DNA of 64,000 bases from Rhizobium leguminosarum (GCF_001679785.1 NZ_CP016286.1:186001-250000), one strand, 5' to 3'; shown: positions 48,137 to 57,747, counted from the first letter of the stretch. Numbers and translations: made by a program. Notes: a model not told the origin generated them from the letters alone.

Positions 48137-49477
48137 ATGTCCAATTTACTGCTGAGAGAACTTTCTTTGGTAGGACCCCGCTGCCCTATCATCACGGCGG
48201 ACCATCGGGATTATGAGCGCTATCGCAAAGTATGGAACGGTGTCGCCGATCGACGGCCTGCTGCGATTGTCCGCCCGCAAAGTGTAGATGATGTCCGCAA
48301 GGTCGTGCATGCAGCGGCGGCATCTCACGCCCTGCTTGCGGTGCGCGGCGGCGGCCACAGCCTTCCGGGATTTTCGACCTGCGATGGGGGACTTGTTCTC
48401 GATCTATCGGACCTAACTGCCATTGCCATCGATCGAGATACGCACACGATCGAGGTCGGCGGCGGGGCACTACTTGGCGATCTCGATCGCGCGACCGTTC
48501 CCGAAGGTTTCGTGGTACCGGCAGGCGTGATTTCGCATACGGGTGTGGCAGGTCTGACCCTGGGTGGCGGCATGGGATGGGCCAGCAGGAGATACGGCCT
48601 TACCATCGACAGCTTGCTGGGCGCGGAGATCGTGACCGCGGCTGGCGACGTCGTTTGGGCAAGCGCAACGTCTGAACCTGAACTCTTCTGGGGCATCCGC
48701 GGCGGCGGTGGCAACTTCGGCGTAGTCACCCGATTTAGGTTCAGGATGCATCCGCTTGGTTCCATCGTAGTCGGCCAATGGAGCTATCCTGCGGCCAACA
48801 TGAGGCAAGCCCTACAGGCGCTGCGCGACCGCGCGCATGGCCAACCGCGCGACTTTACGCTCAACTTCACCGCGACAGCCACGGGTCTCAGCGTGACAGC
48901 GGTTTGGTCAGGGGATGCTGCCCTCACTCACTCGGTTCTGTCACCGTTCGGGGCGCTTACCGATGGCGGCATAGGGAGCGTCGACAAGCTGCCCTATCTC
49001 AGCCTGCAGAGCCGTAACGACGAGCACTTCGCATGGTCACGACGATATTATTGCAAGGGAGGATTCTGGTCGGAAATCACCGATGAAGTCATAGACGCTA
49101 TCATGCTGGCAATCGCCGATGCGCCAACGCCGGATTCCGAAATTTACGTGTTGCAGCTTGGCGGAGCGGTCTCCGATGTACCGGACGAGGCAACTGCGTA
49201 TACGGGAAGAGGTGCAAGCTACTACTGGATTGCAGAGCCGGTCTGGGACGTCGCTGCCGATGACGACCGATGCATTGCTTGGGGACGGATCACGGGCAAA
49301 TCGCTTTCGAAGCTCTCGATGGCCGGGAACTACGTCAACGAGCAGGCTGATGCCGGGACGGTCGTAGCTTTAGATGCGTATGGCCCGGAGAAGTACCAGC
49401 GGCTTGCGTGCCTGAAGACGAGGTTCGATCCGCACAATATGTTCCGTCTCAATCAGAACATCACGCCGCTGGCTTGA
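48137..49477 (+). CDS. FAD-linked oxidoreductase, berberine-bridge (BBE) type
   Basis: A 446-residue flavoprotein. PCMH FAD-binding domain with VRGGGHSLPGFSTCDGGLV, whose His is the usual covalent flavin site, then GVISHTGVAGLTLGGGMGW and ELFWGIRGGGGNFGVVT. The BBE C-terminal signature near residues 425-440 (YQRLACLKTRFDPHNMFRLN) is complete. It oxidises an unknown alcohol or sugar with O2. No signal peptide. A rhizobial palindrome fragment (AGCATGTCGCGC) lies between it and the glycosyltransferase. Confidence 0.9.
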   Translation: MSNLLLRELSLVGPRCPIITADHRDYERYRKVWNGVADRRPAAIVRPQSVDDVRKVVHAAAASHALLAVRGGGHSLPGFSTCDGGLVLDLSDLTAIAIDRDTHTIEVGGGALLGDLDRATVPEGFVVPAGVISHTGVAGLTLGGGMGWASRRYGLTIDSLLGAEIVTAAGDVVWASATSEPELFWGIRGGGGNFGVVTRFRFRMHPLGSIVVGQWSYPAANMRQALQALRDRAHGQPRDFTLNFTATATGLSVTAVWSGDAALTHSVLSPFGALTDGGIGSVDKLPYLSLQSRNDEHFAWSRRYYCKGGFWSEITDEVIDAIMLAIADAPTPDSEIYVLQLGGAVSDVPDEATAYTGRGASYYWIAEPVWDVAADDDRCIAWGRITGKSLSKLSMAGNYVNEQADAGTVVALDAYGPEKYQRLACLKTRFDPHNMFRLNQNITPLA

Positions 49478-49601
49478 GTCCTATCCGCAAGGGTGCGAGG
49501 CCGGCCCAGGCTGCCCGGAACCCGACGTTAGGTTTTTCAACAGAGCAAAGTTGGTGGCAGTTGCTGCCGAATAGCGTGAATCTGAAAGATCGCGACGCGC
49601 T

Positions 49602-51080
49602 TTAGGACCTCTCCGCCGGCATCAACGGGAAGCCGATCGAAACGATGAGGCCGGGATGATTGTCCGCCATGGTGATGTCAGCCGAATGCAGGTCGGCGAT
49701 CGCCTTGACGAGGCTGAGCCCGAGCCCGCTTCCCGGCGTCGCGCGGCTCTTGTCGAGCCGGTAGAGACGCCGGAAGACCTTGTCCCTTTCATCGGCGGGA
49801 ATACCCGGACCGGTATCGGCGACCGCAACGATGGCGCGGCCGCCCTGACAGCGCAGCGAAACGGTGATCTCGGTTCCGGCCGGGCAGTGGTTGATGGCGT
49901 TTTCCACCAGGTTGGCGATCATCTGCGTCAACAGATCACGGTCGCCGCGGATGAGCGCGGGACAGCGCTCCGCGATATCAAGCGCCATCAGCGCGTCTTC
50001 CGCGACATCGACATAGACCTCGGAAATCACCGCAAGCACGGCGTCGAGATCGGTCGCCTGGAAACGCGCCTTGCGGGCGCCGGCCTCGATCTGCGAAATG
50101 CGCAGCAGCGCCTCGAAGGTGGCGTTGATCCGGTCGCTCTCGTGTCTGGCTTCGTCAAGCAGGGCCGAAACATCCGCCTGCTGGTCGTTTCCGGCCGCCG
50201 CGGCATCCAGCGTCAGGCGCAGCCTGTTGAGCGGCGTCTTCAGGTCGTGGGCGATATCGGCGCTCACCTGCCGCATGCTCTCGACCAATCTCTGCAGCCG
50301 CTCCAGCGCCGCGTTGATCTGGATCGCCACCGTATCGAGATCGTCGCCGTTGCCGGTGATGGCAATGCGGGCGTCGAGCGCGCCGTGGGAGACGTCGTTC
50401 ATGGTGAGGGCGACCCTATCCAGCCGCGCCTGGGCGCGAACGGCGAGAAAGACGCCGCCGCCGATCGCGGTCGCGACGACGATCGCGGCGGCCCATTCGA
50501 AGCTGACCAGCACGATGCGCAACATCTCGTCGACATCGTTGAAGTTTTCCGCCACCACCAGGCTATAGGGGCCGATGGTCGAGACCTGCATCCGGTAGCG
50601 TTCATGCCCCTTCAGCCCGACATCCCTGGAGGTGACGGTATAGACGCCGTTCGGGATGCGGGGTGCGGCGAAATTGCCGGCAAGTTTGCGCCCGCCTGTA
50701 TCCGTCAGCGAATAAAGCCCGTCGGAGGTCGACTGGAAGCTCGCATAATTGTTCAGCGTGTTGACCAGGTCCTGGGTGTCATTGGGCTCGTAGGTCGAGA
50801 CAACAAGCGAATTCATCTCTTTCAGCGACTGTTCGAGATCGCGCTCAAGGCCGAGGCGCAGCATGTGATAGATGATCGCGCCGCTCAAGATGAAGGTGAC
50901 GACGAAGAGCACGCCGAAGGTGACGGCAAGGCGGAACGGCGTGCTCCTGCGCAGGCTGGAGCATGATGCCGAAAAGTGTGCGCGGTTTTCGGACGACATC
51001 ATGCTCTTACTCTTTAAATTGCGAACAGGATTTGAGATTTTCAGGCCGATGGGCCTGAAATCATCCTGTTCGAGGCGCAT
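49602..51080 (-). CDS. Sensor histidine kinase
   Basis: A 492-residue kinase overlapping the response regulator by 20 bp. After an odd N-terminus, TM1 (LAVTFGVLFVVTFILSGAIIY) and TM2 (AAIVVATAIGGGVFLAVRA) enclose a periplasmic sensor of about 110 residues. HAMP, H-box SADIAHDLKTPLNRLRL, N-box LVENAINHCP, G1 VADTGPGIP and G2 GSGLGLSLVKA are intact. The first 43 residues are encoded by a dispersed palindromic repeat (50960-51071), so the native N-terminus was replaced or extended. The ligand is unknown. Confidence 0.9.
   Translation of the reverse strand: MRLEQDDFRPIGLKISNPVRNLKSKSMMSSENRAHFSASCSSLRRSTPFRLAVTFGVLFVVTFILSGAIIYHMLRLGLERDLEQSLKEMNSLVVSTYEPNDTQDLVNTLNNYASFQSTSDGLYSLTDTGGRKLAGNFAAPRIPNGVYTVTSRDVGLKGHERYRMQVSTIGPYSLVVAENFNDVDEMLRIVLVSFEWAAAIVVATAIGGGVFLAVRAQARLDRVALTMNDVSHGALDARIAITGNGDDLDTVAIQINAALERLQRLVESMRQVSADIAHDLKTPLNRLRLTLDAAAAGNDQQADVSALLDEARHESDRINATFEALLRISQIEAGARKARFQATDLDAVLAVISEVYVDVAEDALMALDIAERCPALIRGDRDLLTQMIANLVENAINHCPAGTEITVSLRCQGGRAIVAVADTGPGIPADERDKVFRRLYRLDKSRATPGSGLGLSLVKAIADLHSADITMADNHPGLIVSIGFPLMPAERS
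50960..51071. repeat. Palindromic repeat within the kinase 5' end
   Basis: Hairpin 1 pairs GCATGATG-CCGAAAA with TTTTCGG-CATCATGC (50960-51004). Hairpin 2 nests TTTCAGGCC/GGCCTGAAA (51039-51047, 51052-51060) inside GAACAGGAT/ATCCTGTTC (51023-51031, 51063-51071). This is a common rhizobial intergenic repeat, here translated as the kinase N-terminus and supplying the response regulator's stop codon. Confidence 0.75.
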
Positions 51081-51744
51081 GCAGGCTGTATCCGGTGTTG
51101 CGGACCGTATGCAGAAGCTGGACCTGGAACGGCTTGTCGACTTTTGCCCTGAGGCGGCTGATATGGGTCTCGACGACGCTGGTCTTCGGATCGAAGTGGA
51201 AATCCCAGACCCGCTCCAGCAGCATCGTCTTGGTGATGACCCGGCCTTCGCCGCGCATCAGCACTTCGAGCAGGGTGAATTCGCGCGGCTGCAGCTCGAT
51301 CACCTGGCCGGCGCGGCGGGCCTCCCGCCGGATCAGATCGAGCTCGAGATCGGCAACCTTCAGCACCGTCCTCTGCTCCTGCACCGGCGGCCGCCGGCCA
51401 AGCGCATTGACGCGCGCCATCAGCTCGGAAAAGGCAAAGGGTTTGACGAGATAATCGTCGCCGCCCGCCTCCAGCCCCTCGACCCGATCGTCAACGCCGC
51501 CGATCGACGTCAGGAACAGCGCCGATGTGCCGACCTTGGCAGCCCTCAGTGAACGCACGATCGCCAGACCGTCGAGGCCCGGAAGCATGCGATCGACGAC
51601 GATGACGTCATAGGCCTCGCGCTGCGCCTGAAACAGCCCATCGCGGCCGTCGCCAACCACGTCACAGACATGCCCGGCCTCGGAGAAGCCCTTGGCGATA
51701 TAATCGGACGTCTTGGTATCGTCCTCGATAAGCAGGATTCGCAT
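51061..51744 (-). CDS. OmpR-family response regulator
   Basis: A 227-residue regulator from ATG 51744 (MRILLIEDDTKTSDYI). Receiver domain with the acidic pair at residues 8-9, phospho-acceptor Asp in DVIVVDRMLPGLDG, Thr in LFLTSIGG and Lys in DDYLVKPFAF. Winged-helix output (LQPREFTLLEVLMRGEGRVI; SVVETHISRLRAKVD; VRNTGYSL). It is transcribed first, followed by its kinase. The last residues and stop lie in the inserted repeat. Confidence 0.93.
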   Translation of the reverse strand: MRILLIEDDTKTSDYIAKGFSEAGHVCDVVGDGRDGLFQAQREAYDVIVVDRMLPGLDGLAIVRSLRAAKVGTSALFLTSIGGVDDRVEGLEAGGDDYLVKPFAFSELMARVNALGRRPPVQEQRTVLKVADLELDLIRREARRAGQVIELQPREFTLLEVLMRGEGRVITKTMLLERVWDFHFDPKTSVVETHISRLRAKVDKPFQVQLLHTVRNTGYSLHAPRTG

Positions 51745-51902
51745 CAGCCCGATCGTTCCCGAATGCCTGGGGACGAGATCTAGCCGAGAGGAGGGCTTGG
51801 CCACAACTTACGGATTGGTAAGGTGCAGGGTGGGGGAGCGGCTTCAGACGCAACCGTGTCGTCACCCGCCCTCGTCCTTCGAGGCTCCGGCTTTGGCGGT
51901 AG

Positions 51903-53231
51903 TGTGCGGAAGGTTCTGCAAATTCACTGAGAGGGGCGGTCATGGCAGGCTGGTGATGTTCAACGTCACCTGATTCCCTGGAAGGAACGCCACCATGACC
52001 AAGACAGAAGATAAGACTGCTGTTGCTACCGTCAAAGACATTCTGCTTTCGAACCCCGATGGGCTGCACGAGGTGCTGCGCGCGGTGATGCAGGAGGTCC
52101 TTGAAGCCGAGATGGACGAGGCTTTGGGAGCCGCGAAAGGCGAACGCACGCCCGAGCGGCTCGGCTACCGCTCCGGCCATTACGGCCGCACGCTGATAAC
52201 GCGGGTGGGCAAGTTGGAACTCAGGGTGCCGCAGGACCGCTCGGGACACTTCTCCACCGAGCTGTTCGAACGCTACCAGCGCTCGGAGCGGGCGCTGGTC
52301 GCCACGCTGGCCGAGATGTATGTGCAGGGGGTGTCGACGCGCAAGGTCAAGGCGATCACCGAAGAACTGTGCGGGCATGCGTTCTCGGCCTCATCGATCT
52401 CGGCGATCAACAAGCGGCTCGATGAAAGCCTAAAGGCCTTTGCCTGCCGCCCGCTTCAAGAGCCCTTTCCCTATCTCATCCTCGATGCCCGTTATGAGAA
52501 GGTCAGAGAGGGCGGCGTCGTCAGGAGCCAGGCGGTGCTGATCGCCGTCGGCATCGACTGGGACGGCCGGCGGCAAATCCTGTCCGTCGAGATGGCCGGC
52601 CGCGAGAGCCGCTCGGCCTGGAAGGACTTCCTGTTGGGATTGAAAGCCCGCGGCCTCAAGGGTGTCGAGTTCGTCGTCTCCGACGATCATGCCGGCCTCG
52701 TCGCGGCGATCGGCGAAGTCATTCCGGAAGCCGCCTGGCAGCGCTGCTATGTGCACTTCCTGCGCAATGCGCTCGACCATCTGCCACGCAAGCACGGCGA
52801 CGATTGCCTGCAGGAACTGCGATGGATCTACGACCGGCGCGATCTCGCCGAGGCGAAAACCGATCTTTCCGCCTGGCTTGGCAAATGGTCGGGAAAATAT
52901 CCACGGCTGACCGGCTGGGTCGAGGAAGCCATCGAGCAGACGCTCACTTTCTTCCGGCTACCGCGCACTCACCACAAGCATCTCAAGAGCACCAACATGC
53001 TCGAGCGCCTCAACGAGGAAATCCGTCGTAGAACCTACGTCGTGCGCATCTTTCCCAACACCGAAAGCTGCCTGCGCCTGGTCAGGGCGCTTGCCGTCGA
53101 AACCCACGAAAACTGGATGGAGGCCAATCGATACATCAACATGGACGATCTCAGAGAGCATAAGAAACTCGCTCTCCGCAATGCCGCATGACCAGTCTCA
53201 TGACCGCCCTTTTTGCTGAACTTGACGCACA
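51903..53231 (+). mobile_element. IS256-family insertion sequence
   Basis: About 1329 bp. Ends TGTGCG...AAGGTTCTGCAAA on the left and the inverse, TGTGCG...AAGTTCAGCAAAA, on the right; GGGCGGTCATG is also shared inside both ends. A clear target duplication was not found by eye, so the exact outer bases are approximate. Confidence 0.8.
51995..53191 (+). CDS. IS256-family (mutator) transposase
   Basis: A 398-residue protein with AGGAACGCC upstream. N-terminal DNA-binding part (RAVMQEVLEAEMDEALGAAKGE; RLGYRSGHYGR). Catalytic DDE: LILDARYEKVREGG (D), FVVSDDHAGLVAAIG (D) and STNMLERLNEEIRRR (E). The cysteine-histidine motif WQRCYVHFLRN of the mutator family is present. The frame is intact, so the element may be active. 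Confidence 0.95.
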   Translation: MTKTEDKTAVATVKDILLSNPDGLHEVLRAVMQEVLEAEMDEALGAAKGERTPERLGYRSGHYGRTLITRVGKLELRVPQDRSGHFSTELFERYQRSERALVATLAEMYVQGVSTRKVKAITEELCGHAFSASSISAINKRLDESLKAFACRPLQEPFPYLILDARYEKVREGGVVRSQAVLIAVGIDWDGRRQILSVEMAGRESRSAWKDFLLGLKARGLKGVEFVVSDDHAGLVAAIGEVIPEAAWQRCYVHFLRNALDHLPRKHGDDCLQELRWIYDRRDLAEAKTDLSAWLGKWSGKYPRLTGWVEEAIEQTLTFFRLPRTHHKHLKSTNMLERLNEEIRRRTYVVRIFPNTESCLRLVRALAVETHENWMEANRYINMDDLREHKKLALRNAA

Positions 53232-53459
53232 TAACCCCTTTGGCCTCCGCACCTCAGATGAGGGCTGATCGTGGTGCTTGCCTCGGGCTACCGGCGCATC
53301 TTGCCGCTGCGCTTCCCATTGAACCAGGCTGCAACCTCTCTCCAGCCTCAGCCTGAAGGAGGGGGCTGGCCTGCGATGCGGATCGTATTTGTCACGAACT
53401 CGACGATTGATGTCGACGACGTCATGATCATTGTTTGCCGACTTAACTTCCCAGCCAGT

Positions 53460-53834
53460 CTAATTCCGGATCGACAGCAGATGAGCCATTGCATCAGTAA
53501 TCGCGTGGCTGTCGTAGGGTTTGGAGAAGAACCTGCTTCCGGTGGGGAGACTGCTCTCTTCGAGGATTGCTGCGCCCGACGCAACAATCAACCTCACAGG
53601 CGGCCACCGATCGTTGATGTAATGGGAGAGCTTGATGCCGTCCATCGTGCCAGGCATCTGAACATCGGTGAACACCAGATCGACATCGTCTCGGGATTCA
53701 AGGATGCCGATTGCCTCGTCCGCATCGCAGGCCTCCAGCGCTTCGTATCCCGCAGATACCACCAGATCGACCGCACCCATCCGGATGATCGTGCTGTCTT
53801 CGACGACCAGGACGACCGCCTTGCCATTTCTCAT
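53460..53834 (-). CDS. Single-domain response regulator (receiver)
   Basis: A 124-residue CheY-like receiver: VVLVVEDSTIIRM (acidic pocket), DLVFTDVQMPGTMDG (phospho-Asp), ASGAAILE, and SRFFSKPYD (Lys). No output domain. Together with the HisKA_2 kinase 74 bp upstream on the same strand it likely forms a phosphorelay of the general-stress type; partner specificity is inferred. Confidence 0.92.
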   Translation of the reverse strand: MRNGKAVVLVVEDSTIIRMGAVDLVVSAGYEALEACDADEAIGILESRDDVDLVFTDVQMPGTMDGIKLSHYINDRWPPVRLIVASGAAILEESSLPTGSRFFSKPYDSHAITDAMAHLLSIRN

Positions 53835-53908
53835 CGCTCACTCGGTCAATTGGAGGTGTGAGCCATCGCAGGCTCCGATGGGATAGCGCGTAGGAAGCCA
53901 TTCGGTTC

Positions 53909-54958
53909 CTACGCGGCCGTAGAAATGTCGCGGGAACCGGCGCTTTCCTGGTTGCTGATGGTGACGGCGGTGCCGGGACCCGCATCGCTCAGCTGAATTT
54001 CGCCATTCAGGGTCTTTACCAGCGCCTCCACAATGCCAGTCCCCAGCCCGGCCTTTGGTGCTTCGCGACCCGCAGGCATGCCGATGCCGTTGTCGGTAAC
54101 GGAGAGGGCCCAGTCGTCGCCGGATGATCGATAGTCGATGATGATTGTGCCCGTTCGCTCATCGGGAAAGGCGTGTTTGAGGGCGTTGATTGCAAGCTCG
54201 GTCACAATAAGCCCCAAGCGAACGGAAACGTCCGCGTCCACGGCGCTGTCGTCGGCCGTCACCTGAATCGAGAGCCTGTCCGGGTCAGCGATCATCGATG
54301 CGCCGAGGCTTTGGCAAAGCTGAGTGAAATAGGTGCGGAGTTCGACCTTGCCGCCGCTGGACGTCGAGAGTTGCCGTTGCAGGGTTGCAATCGACATGAC
54401 CCGGTGATGGGCGTTGTGGAGGTGCCCGCGCGCTTCCTCCGACTGGACCCGGCGGGCGCTCTGCATGAGTACGCTGGCAATGATCTGGAGGCTGTTTGCC
54501 ACCCTGTGCTGGACCTCCTGCAGCAGGATCGCATTATCGCGAACGAGATCATCTTTCAGCCGAGCCTCGGCGCGCACATCGGTCACGTCGGTGATGGCCA
54601 GAAGCAGGCGAATATGATCGATATCGCCGTCATCGAGCGTCCGCGCATTGACGACCAAGTGCCGTGTTTTCTGGTTTGGCCGTTGAAAGTCGATTTCGTA
54701 GGCTTCGATGTTGGCACTTCCAGAGGCGGTAGCCCTCAGCAGTGATGCAAGCTTGGGCATCGCCCATTCGCCGTTGCCAATTTCGCTGAGGCGTTGGCCG
54801 CAAACGGTCTTGGGGTCGATGTCGAAGGCCCGGCAGAACGACGCGCTCGCCGCGATGACCTTCAGGTCCTCGGATAGGAACAGCAGCGGCTCGTTGGATG
54901 ATACCACCACGGCAAGAGTGCTCGCAGCTTCGAAATGCACGATGGGGATCGTTTGCAT
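53909..54958 (-). CDS. PAS-HisKA_2/HWE-type histidine kinase
   Basis: A 349-residue soluble kinase from ATG 54958. N-terminal PAS (LLFLSEDLKVIAASASFCRAF, residues about 26-130). HisKA_2 phospho-acceptor LLQEVQHRVANSLQIIASVL, then the ATPase domain (LGLIVTELAINALKHAFP, VTDNGIGMP, GLGTGIVEALVKTL). No transmembrane segment. Such kinases feed PhyR-like or single receivers. The upstream 34 codons of open frame have no good start. Confidence 0.9.
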   Translation of the reverse strand: MQTIPIVHFEAASTLAVVVSSNEPLLFLSEDLKVIAASASFCRAFDIDPKTVCGQRLSEIGNGEWAMPKLASLLRATASGSANIEAYEIDFQRPNQKTRHLVVNARTLDDGDIDHIRLLLAITDVTDVRAEARLKDDLVRDNAILLQEVQHRVANSLQIIASVLMQSARRVQSEEARGHLHNAHHRVMSIATLQRQLSTSSGGKVELRTYFTQLCQSLGASMIADPDRLSIQVTADDSAVDADVSVRLGLIVTELAINALKHAFPDERTGTIIIDYRSSGDDWALSVTDNGIGMPAGREAPKAGLGTGIVEALVKTLNGEIQLSDAGPGTAVTISNQESAGSRDISTAA

Positions 54959-55269
54959 AGGGAGGCCCTCATGGGCCGGAGACTCACGGAGCAAGTCATC
55001 ACTCGGCAACAATGCCAACCGGCCAGAAGGCTCGGCCCGACAAAGAGACCTTAACACGCCTGAGAGGTAATCCCTTCATATTAAATATCGCGACTGCCAT
55101 GTCGGCGCGATGGGCCGATGATAACGAATATTGATTGTCTGGCAGCGAGGCCATCGAGCAGGAAGTCGAAAGGGTTTTGCCCACGGCGATCTCAAGCGCC
55201 GACCGGAGCGGGAGATCAACGCCTCAGCCCTCCTCGCCAGATGCAAGGAGGGTTGAACTCAAGGGCGGG
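54959..55269. other. Intergenic region, no gene seen
   Basis: Contains the promoter side of the HisKA_2 kinase and, at 55211-55269, the beginning of the 225-bp segment duplicated from 57691-57917, including a CCCTCC...GGAGGG hairpin. Confidence 0.5.
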
Positions 55270-55435
55270 TTAGATCGTCCGACGATAGCGGTCGCGCTCC
55301 TGCGCGATCTGCTCGGGCCCGTATGGATCGAGCGTGTCGTCGAACCGGGTCCAGCCCTGTTCGTTATAGGCACGCCGACGTTCGATCGGGTCGACCCAAT
55401 TTGACCCCTGGAGAATAGCCTGCGCCTCGGAGGCG
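55270..55435 (-). pseudogene. C-terminal fragment of the glycine-rich stress protein, duplicated
   Basis: About 55 codons in the minus strand match the last part of the gene at 57748-58347: they contain GSNWVDPIERRRAYNEQGWT and end like it at a TAA (55270-55272), with a handful of changes. No N-terminal part precedes it. The adjoining hairpin is also copied. It is a truncated duplicate, not a gene. From 55436 to 55735 I see no other feature. Confidence 0.8.
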
Positions 55436-55735
55436 AAAACTGTCGGTCCGCCTTCAGCCCTAAGAGCGGACTTTTTTGGTTATCGAAGGATAAGCCTGCT
55501 TTGCGCCCTCATGTCGGCCGTAGAGATCATCTTTGCCGCGAAAGCATGCATCGCCGGCGACCACGCTGGAAGTTTCAGTTGCGCCAAAACCGGAAGATAG
55601 AACTGCTCCGCAACAAGTCCGATTTACTTGGTCAGCAGACCTCTGGTCCGGTAGAGTCCCAAGTCTCCACCTGGCCGCGGACCGAAAAGCCGGGAAACGC
55701 TTATCTCATAGCAAGCTGATGCATCTGGAGTGCCT

Positions 55736-56458
55736 ATGATGAAGCCGAGCGGATCCACCGAGGCGGTGAGGATCGAGGACCTTGACGACGCGGGGCTGGT
55801 TGAACACGCGCGACAGCTTGACCCCGCCGCATTCTGGCTAATCATCAAGCGTCACAATCTGCGGCTTCACCGGGTCGCCCGCGCCGTCCTGAATGACGAC
55901 ATCGAGGCGGAGGACGTACTTCAGGAGACCTATATCCACGCCTTCACCCATCTGGCCGAATTCCGCGCGGAGGCGCGGCTGTCGACCTGGCTCACCCGGA
56001 TCGCGCTGAACGAGGCGCTGGGACGCCGCCGGAAAAGGCGACCCACCGTAGACGCGAAAGCCATCGAAGGCATGGTCGCTCCGTTCAGCGCACACAAGCC
56101 TGATCCCGAAGAGGCGGCCGCTCTCGCTGAAATCCGCGGCCTGCTGGAGCGAGCCGTCGGTGACTTGCCGGAGCCCTTTCGCATCGTCTTTGTCATGCGG
56201 GACGTCGAGGAAATGAGCATTGAGGAAACGGCTTTTCTTTTGGCATTGCGACCTCAGACAGTGAGCACCCGTCTTTATCGCGCACGCCGGCTGCTTCGCG
56301 AAGCGCTGCGGGACCAACTCGCCACCGTGTTCACGGATACGTTTCTCTTCGCTGGCGCTCGTTGTGACCGCCTCGCGCAATCAGTCCTCGATCGGCTCGC
56401 AATTCGCCTGGTTCGAAAGGCTACGCATCTGTTGAACGCGGCGACTGAGCGCACCTAG
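55736..56458 (+). CDS. ECF-type RNA polymerase sigma factor
   Basis: A 240-residue sigma factor from ATG 55736 (GTG 55730 possible). Region 2: RHNLRLHRVARAVLNDDIEA, EDVLQETYIHAFTHLAEFR, STWLTRIALNEALGRRRK. Region 4: LPEPFRIVFVMRDVEEMSIEE, LALRPQTVSTRLYRARRLL. The C-terminal tail of about 35 residues is longer than usual. The stop TAG is the first triplet of the RIME-like element at 56455-56603, so the 3' end may have been changed. The ferritin-like gene follows, a plausible target. Confidence 0.9.
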   Translation: MMKPSGSTEAVRIEDLDDAGLVEHARQLDPAAFWLIIKRHNLRLHRVARAVLNDDIEAEDVLQETYIHAFTHLAEFRAEARLSTWLTRIALNEALGRRRKRRPTVDAKAIEGMVAPFSAHKPDPEEAAALAEIRGLLERAVGDLPEPFRIVFVMRDVEEMSIEETAFLLALRPQTVSTRLYRARRLLREALRDQLATVFTDTFLFAGARCDRLAQSVLDRLAIRLVRKATHLLNAATERT

Positions 56459-56603
56459 AGCCTTTCCGGGTTAGCTGAAACGGGCCCGCTGATCGACCGG
56501 CCGGCTTGGCCGTAGAGCTGGGCTACGGCGCGCGCCGGCCGGTCGACCATCCGACTCCGTTTGAGCCAACAGAATGCTTCAATCTAACCCGGAAAGGCTC
56601 TAG
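56455..56603. repeat. RIME-like palindromic element, complete copy
   Basis: 149 bp with perfect 19-bp terminal inverted repeats (CTAGAGCCTTTCCGGGTTA and its complement). An inner palindrome is built on GTCGACCGGCCGGC-type arms around GCCGTAGAGCTGGGCTACGGC. The truncated inverted copy is at 4304-4437. Confidence 0.85.
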
Positions 56604-56761
56604 ACGCCGTCCACGCCGAGATTACGCCGGCTCCTTTCGCAGGGCTTTTGTAGCGGGACACGGGAATATTTTGGCGGCCCGGACCATCTAATCGTCAGGC
56701 AAATGCATTCGGCGCCGCGGTGCTGACAGCGGTGTTGAATCAACAAACATAGGAGACCGCC

Positions 56762-57625
56762 ATGCAGGGCGCACTTCACCTATCCCGGCGTCAGTCGCTT
56801 CAGGGACTTATCGTACTCGGTGCCGGAGCGGCACTCAGCGGAATTGCACGGCCTTCGCCGGTATCGGCACAGGACATATCGGACGAGGACATTTTCCGCT
56901 TTGCGCTCAACCTCGAATATATGGAGGCTGAATACTACCTCCGCGGCACCACCGGAATGGGCATCGACGCCGCCGATGCCGGTTCGAAACCCGGCGACGT
57001 CGTTGGTGGCAAGCAAGTCTCGTTCGAGACGCCGGCCATCGGCGAATTCATGCAGGAAGTCGCGGAAAACGAACTCGCGCACGTCCGCTTCTACCGCAAG
57101 ACGCTTGGCTCCAACGCGGTTGACAGGCCGGCCATCGATTTCGGTGCGGGCTTCAAAGCCGTCGCGGAAGCAGCGGGCCTCGGGCCGGACTTCGACCCCT
57201 TCGGCAACGAGACGAACTTCGTTCTCGGCGGGATGGTGTTCGAGGATGTCGGCGTCACCGCCTATGCCGGTGCGGCGACAGTTCTGAAAAACAAGGACTT
57301 CCTCGCCGCAGCCGCAGGCATCCTGGCGGTCGAGGCCTATCACATGGGAATGGCGCGATCTACGCTATACCGAAAGGGAGAGAAAGCCTGGAAGGCCGCC
57401 AACGCTGTCTCCGATGCCCGAGACAAAATCGGCGGATCAGACGATAAGGACCAGGGGATCCAGGGGGACGGAAAAGCCAACATCGTTCCCTCGACGCCCG
57501 ATGCGATCGCGTTCACCAGAACGCCGCAGGAGGTGCTCCGGATCGTCTACCTCACTGACAAGGACGGAGTGAGCAAGGGCGGCTTCTATCCGGAAGGGAT
57601 GAACGGCACGCTCAAGACCACCTGA
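56762..57625 (+). CDS. Ferritin-like domain exported protein
   Basis: A 287-residue protein with a probable twin-arginine signal (SRRQSLQGLIVLGAGAALSG) cleaved after SPVSA. Ferritin_2 domain (PF13668): LNLEYMEAEYYLRG, VAENELAHVRFYRKTLG, AYAGAATVLKN, AGILAVEAYHMGMARSTLY. The Glu/His positions form a potential di-metal site. Such proteins (desiccation-related/Rds1-like) are stress-induced periplasmic proteins. It follows the ECF sigma gene across the repeat. Confidence 0.87.
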   Translation: MQGALHLSRRQSLQGLIVLGAGAALSGIARPSPVSAQDISDEDIFRFALNLEYMEAEYYLRGTTGMGIDAADAGSKPGDVVGGKQVSFETPAIGEFMQEVAENELAHVRFYRKTLGSNAVDRPAIDFGAGFKAVAEAAGLGPDFDPFGNETNFVLGGMVFEDVGVTAYAGAATVLKNKDFLAAAAGILAVEAYHMGMARSTLYRKGEKAWKAANAVSDARDKIGGSDDKDQGIQGDGKANIVPSTPDAIAFTRTPQEVLRIVYLTDKDGVSKGGFYPEGMNGTLKTT

Positions 57626-57702
57626 GCCAGTTGCGACGAGTGACGATTGGCCACCGGAAACTGAGCGGATTGGTATCCGTTGCTCTGCGTGAGATCGACG
57701 CT

Positions 57703-57735
57703 TCAACCCTCCCTGCGACGTGCAAGGAGGGTTGA
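57703..57735. terminator. Terminator hairpin between convergent genes
   Basis: CAACCCTCC and GGAGGGTTG form a strong stem between the ferritin-like gene and the convergent stress protein gene. A copy of this hairpin is in the duplicated segment near 55228-55256. Confidence 0.7.
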
Positions 57736-57747
57736 ACTCAAGGCCGG

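Noticed and set aside
49656..50966. Very long plus-strand frame of 436 codons
   Set aside because: It lies antisense to the histidine kinase; high-GC codon bias often leaves such mirror frames open.
53271..53861. Plus-strand frame over the receiver gene
   Set aside because: It is the antisense of the CheY-like receiver at 53460-53834, which has all catalytic motifs.
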